A stretch of 64,000 bases of DNA, taken from positions 1 through 64,000 of the forward strand of contig NZ_BOMW01000026.1 of the NCBI RefSeq assembly GCF_016862395.1, read 5' to 3'. Position 1 is the first letter of the stretch. Each line of letters begins with the position of its first letter. The notes under the pieces are model-generated. The model saw nothing but the letters and a program-made list of their open reading frames with translations, had not been told where the DNA came from and made no database searches. Below, one piece after another: positions 58,246 to 64,000 of this stretch. The stretch comes from Actinoplanes siamensis. GTDB taxonomy: Bacteria; Actinomycetota; Actinomycetes; Mycobacteriales; Micromonosporaceae. A program made the position numbers and the translations under genes.

Positions 58246-60744
58246 CTACTCGGAAGGGAGGGCGGCCGGCAGGTCCGGAGGGAGGGCGGCCGGCAGGTCC
58301 CGAGGGAGAGCGGCCAGGACGGTGTCGAGGACCTTGACGGCGCCGGGTTTGTCGAGGGGGTGGTTGCCGTTGCCGCACTTCGGCGACTGGACGCAGGAGG
58401 GGCAACCGGCTTCGCACGCGCACGAGGCGATGGCCTCCCGGGTGGCCTGCAGCCAGGCGGTGGCCGTGGCGTAGGCACGCTCGGCGAAGCCGGCGCCGCC
58501 CGGATGGCCGTCGTAGACGAAGACCGTGGGCGCCTCGGTGTCCGGGTGGTTCGCCGTGGAGAGGCCGCCGATGTCCCAGCGGTCACACGTGGCCATCAGC
58601 GGGAGCAGGCCGATCCCGGCGTGCTCGGCGGCGTGCAGCGCGCCCGGGAAGTCGGCCGGTTCGACACCGGCGGCGGCCAGGGCACGTGGGGACACGGTGA
58701 ACCAGACGGCGACCGTGCGCAGCTGGCGTGCGGGGAGGTCCAGCGGGCGGGTGTCGATCACCTCGCCGCTGCCCAGCCTGCGCCGCTGATACGACACGAC
58801 CTGGCTGGTCACGTCCACCTCGCCGAGAAACAGGCCGACCGGGCCGGCGTCCACGTACGACCGGACGGCGACCACTGCCACGTCGGTGACGTCACGGGCG
58901 TGCGTGGTCCAGTCCGGCTCCTCCGGGTGGACCAGGGCGATGGCGTCCTCCAGATCCAGGTCGTCGACCACGTACGTGACGCCCTGGTGCAGGTAGACCG
59001 CGCCGGCGTGCAGCATGACGTGCGACGAGCCCTGATCCACCGTGCCCAGCAGCCGGCCGGTGGCCGCCTCCACCACCTGGACCGGGGCGCCCCCAGTGCC
59101 GCGCAGGTCGACGTCGGGGCGGCCGCGTTCGGTCCAGTACCAGCCGGACGGGCGTTCGCGCAGCATCCCCTCGGCCACCAGCGCCTGGACCGTCGCGCGG
59201 GCGGCCTCGCCGCCGAAGAGCTCGAGGTCCGCCTCGGTCAGCGCGGCCTCCGAGGCGGCACAGCACAGTTGCGGCCCGAGGACGTACGGGTTGGCGGGGT
59301 CCAGCACGGTCGCCTCCACCGGGCGGCCGAACAGCGCCTCCGGATGGTGCACCAGGTACGTGTCCAGCGGGTCGTCCCGGGCGATCAGCACCGCGAGCGC
59401 CTCGCCGCCCGCTCGCCCGGCACGACCGGCCTGCTGCCACAGCGACGCCCGGGTGCCCGGCCAGCCGCAGATCAGCACCGCGTCCAGTCCGGCCAGGTCG
59501 ACGCCCAGCTCCAGGGCGTTCGTCGAGGCCAGTCCCAGCAGTTCGCCGGAGATCAGGGCCCGCTCGATGGCGCGGCGGTCCTCGCGCAGGTAACCGCCCC
59601 GGTACGCGGCGACGCGGGAGCCGAGGCCGGGGACCGCCTCCTCGAGGGAGCGCCGGGCGATCGAGGCGACCACCTCGGCGCCGCGGCGGGAGCGGACGAA
59701 GGCGAGCGTGCGGGTGCCGGAGACCACCGCGTCGGTGAGGAGATCCGCGGTCTCCCTGAGCGCGGACCGCCGGACCGGTGGCGAGTTCTCCAGGTCGGAA
59801 TCGAGGCCGTGGGAGGGGTCGCGCCCGGATGGGCGATCGAGGCTGCGGGAGGGGTCGTGGGCGGGGCCGGACGAGTGGACCTGCGGAGTGGCGGAGCGCG
59901 AGGCCGGGATGAAGGTGGGTGGCTCGACAGGCTCCGCCGGGAGCAACGGCGGCTCCCAGAGGGCGAACGTGACCGCCCCACGCGGCGAGGCGTCCTCGGT
60001 CACCGCGGTCACCGGCGCGCCGATCAGCCGGGACGCGCTGCCGGCCGGGTCCCCCGAGGTGGCGGAGGCCAGGATGAACGTCGGGGAACTGCGGTACCGG
60101 GTAGCGGTCCGGCGCAGGCGGCGCAGGACGTGGGCGACGTGGGAGCCGAAGACCCCGCGGTACGCATGGCACTCGTCGACCACGACGAACGACAGGCGCC
60201 GGAAGAACGTGGCCCAGCGGGAGTGGGCCGGCAACAGCGCGTGGTGCAGCATGTCCGGATTGGTCAGGACGAAGCGGGCGTGCTGGCGGACCCATTCGCG
60301 CTCCTCGCGCGCGGTGTCGCCGTCGAGCGTCGCCGGACGCACTCCGTCCAGGCCCAGCCGGCTCAGCGCGCGTAGTTGATCGGCGGCGAGGGCCTTGGTC
60401 GGAGCGAGGTAGAGGACCGTGGCCCTCGGGTCGGCGGCCAGCTTCGTGAGCGCCGGCAACTGGTAGGCCAGGGACTTGCCGGAGGCGGTGCCGGTGGCCA
60501 GCACCACGTGCGAACCCTGCCAGGCCAGGGTGGCCGCGGCCGCCTGGTGCTCCCACGGGGCGCCGATCCCCTGCCGGGCGAAGGACTCCCGGACGTCCGG
60601 GCCGGTCCACGCCGGCCACTCCGCGACCCGGCCGGTCCGGGCGGTGACCCGCTCGACGTGGGTGATCGGGGACTGCTCGGCGGAGCTGCTCCGGGCGCGC
60701 AGGCGATGCAGCAGCTCGGCGGGACCCGGGGCGATGGCAGTCAC
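58246..60744 (-). CDS. MrfA/YprA-type DEAD-box helicase with DUF1998 zinc domain
   Basis: An 832-residue superfamily-2 helicase. Walker A ATGTASGKSL and Walker B VVVDECHAYRG are intact; the C-lobe has STNALELGVDLAGLD and QQAGRAGR. The C-terminal DUF1998 domain carries four cysteines (CACEAGCPSC, then CGNGNHP). Bacillus MrfA excises mitomycin-type DNA damage with the nuclease MrfB; Rv3649 is the mycobacterial homologue. A poorly conserved insert near residues 270-330 is Ser/Pro-rich. GTG 60744 is a likely start, 60753 an alternative; a 45-bp repeat lies just upstream and is in frame if translation begins earlier. The tail holds an 8-residue repeat (AALPxDLP). Confidence 0.88.
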   Translation of the reverse strand: MTAIAPGPAELLHRLRARSSSAEQSPITHVERVTARTGRVAEWPAWTGPDVRESFARQGIGAPWEHQAAAATLAWQGSHVVLATGTASGKSLAYQLPALTKLAADPRATVLYLAPTKALAADQLRALSRLGLDGVRPATLDGDTAREEREWVRQHARFVLTNPDMLHHALLPAHSRWATFFRRLSFVVVDECHAYRGVFGSHVAHVLRRLRRTATRYRSSPTFILASATSGDPAGSASRLIGAPVTAVTEDASPRGAVTFALWEPPLLPAEPVEPPTFIPASRSATPQVHSSGPAHDPSRSLDRPSGRDPSHGLDSDLENSPPVRRSALRETADLLTDAVVSGTRTLAFVRSRRGAEVVASIARRSLEEAVPGLGSRVAAYRGGYLREDRRAIERALISGELLGLASTNALELGVDLAGLDAVLICGWPGTRASLWQQAGRAGRAGGEALAVLIARDDPLDTYLVHHPEALFGRPVEATVLDPANPYVLGPQLCCAASEAALTEADLELFGGEAARATVQALVAEGMLRERPSGWYWTERGRPDVDLRGTGGAPVQVVEAATGRLLGTVDQGSSHVMLHAGAVYLHQGVTYVVDDLDLEDAIALVHPEEPDWTTHARDVTDVAVVAVRSYVDAGPVGLFLGEVDVTSQVVSYQRRRLGSGEVIDTRPLDLPARQLRTVAVWFTVSPRALAAAGVEPADFPGALHAAEHAGIGLLPLMATCDRWDIGGLSTANHPDTEAPTVFVYDGHPGGAGFAERAYATATAWLQATREAIASCACEAGCPSCVQSPKCGNGNHPLDKPGAVKVLDTVLAALPRDLPAALPPDLPAALPSE

Positions 60745-60755
60745 GCCAAGCACTG

Positions 60756-60905
60756 TGACACCACCGGCCCGCCGCGCCCAAACGCGGCCACGCCGGGCGG
60801 TGACACCACCGGCCCGCCGCCCCCAGACGCGGCCACGCCGGGCGGTGACACCACGGGCCCGCCGGTTCCGGACGCGGCCGCGCGGGCGCCGGGACACCAC
60901 CGGCG
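60756..60905. repeat. 45-bp tandem repeats upstream of the helicase
   Basis: Three units start at 60756, 60801 and 60846 (each begins TGACACCAC), with a decayed fourth near 60892. Unit length is a multiple of three and in frame with the helicase. The stretch separates the helicase start from bldG. Confidence 0.75.
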
Positions 60906-61055
60906 ACGGCGTCCCGGACGACCACGGGGTGATGCGTTGCGGAAATCCGGACGGCGGGATGATGGAGGGCCCAAACGGGTAGGACGGTGGGTGCCACGCG
61001 TCGCCCACCACCGGTCGGTGGTTAGATTCGCGGGGGAGATCAGGGAGGAGGACCG

Positions 61056-61412
61056 ATGGAGCTGTCGCTGGCGACCCGCACCGTCGCCGAGCACACGGTG
61101 CTCGAAGTCGGTGGCGAGGTCGACGTTTACACCGCTCCCCGACTGCGTGAGCGCCTGATCGAGCTGGTCGACGCCGGCGCCCGGGACGTGGTGGTCGACC
61201 TGGAGCGGGTCGAGTTCCTCGACTCCACCGGTCTCGGCGTGCTGGTCGGCGCTCTGAAACGACTGCGGACCGCGCAGGGCACCTTCGGACTGGTCTGCGC
61301 CAAGGAGCCGCTGCTCAAGATCTTCCGGATCACCGCGCTGGACCAGGTTTTCCCGATCTTCCCGACTGTCGAGGCCGCCACCGAACGCGACGGCAGCGGT
61401 CCCGCTTCGTGA
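61056..61412 (+). CDS. bldG: BldG, anti-sigma factor antagonist
   Basis: A 118-residue STAS protein closely matching Streptomyces BldG: starts [10 protein letters not shown], has [14 protein letters not shown], and phosphorylatable S57 in [10 protein letters not shown]. BldG controls sporulation and secondary metabolism by binding anti-sigma factors. ATG 61056 has GGGAGGA 6-12 bases upstream. It overlaps the next gene (GTGATG), which is the same two-gene arrangement as bldG-orf3 in Streptomyces. Confidence 0.9.
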   Translation: MELSLATRTVAEHTVLEVGGEVDVYTAPRLRERLIELVDAGARDVVVDLERVEFLDSTGLGVLVGALKRLRTAQGTFGLVCAKEPLLKIFRITALDQVFPIFPTVEAATERDGSGPAS

Positions 61413-61849
61413 TGGCTACGGTTCGGCTGTCCTTCTCGCCGGCGCCGGTGCATGTGCGCACCGCCCGGCTGGTCGGCGTGGCGGTCGCCCGGCGGGCCGG
61501 GGTGGACGAGGCGCTGCTGGACGAGGTGCGTCTGGCCATCGGCGAGGCCTGCACCCGGGCCGTCGCCCTGCATCGGCAGTACGGGCTCACCGAGTTGGTC
61601 ACCGTGGAGATGTCGGACTCCGGGTCGTACACGGTCCGGGTCATCGACCACGCCCCGATCGAGGCGAGCATCGGCCTGACCAAGCTCCCGCCGGACGAGC
61701 TCGCCGCCGAGTCTCTGACCGAGGACGATCTCACCACCGGCGTCGGGTTCGCGCTGCTCGCCGGCTTCGTGGACGATCTGCAGGTGCGCCCGGTCGAGGA
61801 CGGTCCGGGCACCGAGGTCCGCATGGTCTGGCCGGTGGCCCGCCGCTGA
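61409..61849 (+). CDS. RsbW-type anti-sigma factor (bldG partner, ORF3-like)
   Basis: A 146-residue GHKL/HATPase_c2-type anti-sigma factor. The N-box reads [15 protein letters not shown]: the usual Mg-binding Asn after EAC/T is Arg, as I recall for the Streptomyces ORF3 protein. A G-box-like [14 protein letters not shown] is present near residue 111. It likely binds a sigma factor and BldG. Kinase activity is doubtful given the N-box change. GTG 61409 or ATG 61412 are starts; it is translationally coupled to bldG. Confidence 0.8.
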   Translation: MMATVRLSFSPAPVHVRTARLVGVAVARRAGVDEALLDEVRLAIGEACTRAVALHRQYGLTELVTVEMSDSGSYTVRVIDHAPIEASIGLTKLPPDELAAESLTEDDLTTGVGFALLAGFVDDLQVRPVEDGPGTEVRMVWPVARR

Positions 61850-62298
61850 GCTCGGCCCGCAGGCGCCCACGCCCGGTGTGGCCGCAACAGTCACGCACGA
61901 CGAGCCGTAACGCGCCCGCGCGACCCGCCGCGGCCACCCACAGCCTGAAGAACGCGGCGTAGGTTCCGCACAGCCGGCGACCTCAGCGGAAGCGAAGACC
62001 CGCACCCGTCGCCGCGTACGCCTTGAAGATTCTGACTCCAAAGAGTTGATCTTGCCGGCCCGGCCCGGTGTGTACGCCGGGCGATCCTTACCTGCCCTCT
62101 ATCCTGAATCACGACATTTCGTTTTTTCCGGATAGCCGACTCAGGGAAAGCTCCGGCCAGGAAAAAGATCAACCGACGTGAATACCCATCCTTCCCAGCT
62201 TTAACACAGCGGTGAACATCACCGCGACACGGTAGGGGCGCGATGTGACGGCCGCCACGTGGGGCCTATACAGTACGCGAGTTGTCAGCTACTCGCTG
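61850..62298. other. Intergenic region between the bldG operon and hppA
   Basis: No gene recognised. 62040-62240 is clearly AT-richer than the flanks and includes a T-run (TTTCGTTTTTT near 62118). A 7-bp stem (GCGGTGA/TCACCGC around ACA) is near 62209-62225, and a TATACAGT box near 62268 may be the hppA -10. Confidence 0.4.
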
Positions 62299-62347
62299 GA
62301 CCCGCGGCCGCGGGTCTGGTCGTTCGTTCCCCGGCTCCCCCGGGGAA
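62299..62347 (+). promoter_or_regulatory. Two strong hairpins in the hppA leader
   Basis: An 18-bp perfect palindrome (62299-62316, centred on CGGCCG) is followed by a stem TTCCCCGG/CCGGGGAA (62327-62334 with 62340-62347). Both lie in the likely 5' leader, 60-110 bp before the hppA start. They could act as an attenuator or stabilising structure. Confidence 0.4.
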
Positions 62348-62408
62348 CGCGCCCGGGTGGTCTCGTCCGCTGTCCGGGTGCGGTCGGTGTGTAGGTAGGA
62401 GGACATTG

Positions 62409-64000
62409 ATGTCCGGGACCTCGATAGACCTCGCCGCCGAGGGTGGCGGAGTGTCCCTGAGCGGATCCAACGTCGTATTCGTCATCGTCGCGCTGGTGTT
62501 CGCCCTGATCGCGCTGGGCTTCGCCGCGATGTTCGTCCAGTCGGTGCTGCGCACCGGCCGGGGCACCAAGAACATGCAGGAGATCGCCGGCGCCGTGCAG
62601 GAAGGCGCGTCGGCGTACCTCTTCCGGCAGTTCAAGACGCTCGCCGTGTTCGTGGTGATCGCGGTCGTGCTGCTGTTCCTGTTGCCGGTGCACGACACCG
62701 ACAACGAGACCTGGGTGAAGATCGGGAGGTCGCTCTTCTTCATCGTCGGAGCGGTCTTCAGTTCGTTCATCGGCGGCGCCGGGATGGCCCTGGCGACGCG
62801 CGCCAACCTGCGGGTGGCCGCGGCGGCGGGTGCGCCCGGCGGCCGGGAGACCGCGATGGGTATCGCGTTCCGCACCGGTGGCGTGGTCGGCTTCCTCACC
62901 GTGGGGCTGGGCCTGTTCGGCGGTGCGCTGGTGGTGCTCATCTTCAAGAACGACGCACCGACCGTGCTGGAGGGATTCGGCTTCGGCGCCGCGCTGCTCG
63001 CGATGTTCATGCGGGTGGGCGGCGGCATCTTCACCAAGGCCGCGGACGTCGGCGCCGACCTGGTCGGCAAGGTGGAGCAGCACATCCCCGAGGACGACCC
63101 GCGCAACGCCGCGACGATCGCGGACAACGTGGGCGACAACGTCGGCGACTGCGCCGGCATGGCCGCCGACCTGTTCGAGTCGTACGCGGTGACCCTGGTC
63201 GCCGCGCTGATCCTGGGCCAGGCCGCGTTCGGCGAGAAGGGCCTGATCTTCCCGCTCATCGTCTCGACGGTCGGCGTGGTGATCGCGATCCTGGGTGTGT
63301 TCATCACCCGGCTGCGGCCGTCCGACCGCAACGGCCTGACCGCGATCAACCGGGCGTTCTACATCTCCGCGCTGGTCTCGGCCGTCGCGGTGGCCGTGGT
63401 CACGTTCCTGTACCTGCCCGCCACCTTCGCGGGGTTCGAGGACGCGGGGATCGCGAAGGACATCGTGGACAGCGGGCGGAACCCGCAACTCGTGGCGATC
63501 GGCGCGGTCGTGATCGGCATCGTGCTGGCCGCCGCCATCCAGGCACTGACCGGCTACTTCACCGAGACCAACAGGCGTCCGGTGCGGGACATCGGCAAGT
63601 CGTCGGCGACCGGCGCGGCCACCGTCGTGCTGGCCGGCATCAGCGTCGGCCTGGAGTCCGCCGTCTACTCGGCGCTGCTGATCGGCGCGGGCGTCTACGG
63701 CGCGTTCCTGCTCGGTGGCACGTCGCTCACCCTGTCGCTGTTCGCGGTGGCGCTGGCCGGCACCGGTCTGCTCACCACTGTCGGTGTCATCGTGGCGATG
63801 GACACGTTCGGCCCGATCTCGGACAACGCGCAGGGCATCGCGGAGATGTCCGGCGACATCGACGAGAAGGGCGCGCAGATCCTCACCGAGCTGGACGCGG
63901 TGGGCAACACCACCAAGGCGATCACCAAGGGCATCGCGATCGCCACCGCGGTGCTCGCCGCGACGGCGCTGTTCGGGTCGTACACCAACAGCCTGGCCAG
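62409..64000 (+). CDS. hppA: Membrane-bound H+-translocating pyrophosphatase, partial
   Basis: The first 530 codons of an integral-membrane pyrophosphatase that hydrolyses PPi and pumps protons. The gene runs off the right edge. The active-site motif [11 protein letters not shown] and the acidic IPEDDPRN and [15 protein letters not shown] segments (near residues 213-260) are intact. [10 protein letters not shown] near residue 500 has Lys at the position that marks K+-independent, proton-type enzymes. ATG 62409 has GGAGGA 7-12 bases upstream. Like complex I in this window, it contributes to the proton gradient. Confidence 0.93.
   Translation, partial: MSGTSIDLAAEGGGVSLSGSNVVFVIVALVFALIALGFAAMFVQSVLRTGRGTKNMQEIAGAVQEGASAYLFRQFKTLAVFVVIAVVLLFLLPVHDTDNETWVKIGRSLFFIVGAVFSSFIGGAGMALATRANLRVAAAAGAPGGRETAMGIAFRTGGVVGFLTVGLGLFGGALVVLIFKNDAPTVLEGFGFGAALLAMFMRVGGGIFTKAADVGADLVGKVEQHIPEDDPRNAATIADNVGDNVGDCAGMAADLFESYAVTLVAALILGQAAFGEKGLIFPLIVSTVGVVIAILGVFITRLRPSDRNGLTAINRAFYISALVSAVAVAVVTFLYLPATFAGFEDAGIAKDIVDSGRNPQLVAIGAVVIGIVLAAAIQALTGYFTETNRRPVRDIGKSSATGAATVVLAGISVGLESAVYSALLIGAGVYGAFLLGGTSLTLSLFAVALAGTGLLTTVGVIVAMDTFGPISDNAQGIAEMSGDIDEKGAQILTELDAVGNTTKAITKGIAIATAVLAATALFGSYTNSLA

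Noticed and set aside
58216..60375. A 719-codon plus-strand frame opposite the helicase
   Set aside because: Shadow of the MrfA-type helicase, which carries intact motifs on the minus strand.
60756..60905. CRISPR array or transposon end
   Set aside because: Contiguous tandem repeats without spacers, inverted ends or transposase.

Overview
The window is high-GC actinobacterial chromosome. Nearly every gene ends codons in G or C, GTG starts are common, and genes overlap as ATGA, GTGA or TGATG. A bldG-type regulator, a Tad locus with a DUF4244 pilin, type VII secretion (T7SS) genes and futalosine-pathway menaquinone genes together suggest a filamentous, Actinoplanes/Micromonospora-like member of the Micromonosporaceae. 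The genus is inference. No rRNA, tRNA, CRISPR array, prophage or intact insertion sequence was recognised.

Left part (1-9200): the N-terminus of a HelD-type RNA polymerase-recycling ATPase runs off the left edge. It is followed by mqnA, a secreted protein with an LPXTG sorting signal, an aldo/keto reductase and a SWIM zinc-finger/SNF2 ATPase pair. Next come two decayed C-terminal gene fragments lying tail-out, one VOC/glyoxalase and one TetR.

Respiratory block (9234-30869): mqnC, menG, a small unknown gene, a MenJ-like flavoprotein, the complete 14-gene nuoA-N operon for complex I, and a long-chain polyprenyl diphosphate synthase. These genes would make the menaquinone head group, methylate it, supply and partly saturate its side chain, and build the enzyme that reduces it.

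Middle (30961-35620): an MFS transporter divergent from an IclR regulator, an anti-sigma factor with no adjacent sigma gene, RarD and a small holin-like membrane protein.

Type VII secretion island (35713-43075): eccE diverges from two WXG100 genes, both with the C-terminal YxxxD/E export motif. These are followed by a giant protein with two SseB-like domains separated by a roughly 800-residue Gly/Pro/Ala-rich linker, and by a small gene coupled to it by a TGATG overlap. No other T7SS core gene lies in the window. This is the best candidate for an undescribed system, possibly an effector/partner pair.

Right part (43188-64000): an alpha/beta hydrolase lacking its nucleophile, a small lipoprotein, a secreted M6 metalloprotease, acsA, a Fic-fold protein with a lost active site, a PH-domain membrane protein, a HAD-IB phosphatase and a STAS protein. 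Then come the Tad pilus cluster (ssd/cpaE-like, tadA, tadB, an unknown 69-residue ORF, tadC, DUF4244 pilin, tadE, tadG-like), an MrfA-type helicase, bldG with its anti-sigma partner, and the start of a K+-independent H+-pyrophosphatase. From memory, the acs / HAD / ssd-tad / helicase order resembles the Rv3649-Rv3667 neighbourhood of Mycobacterium tuberculosis.
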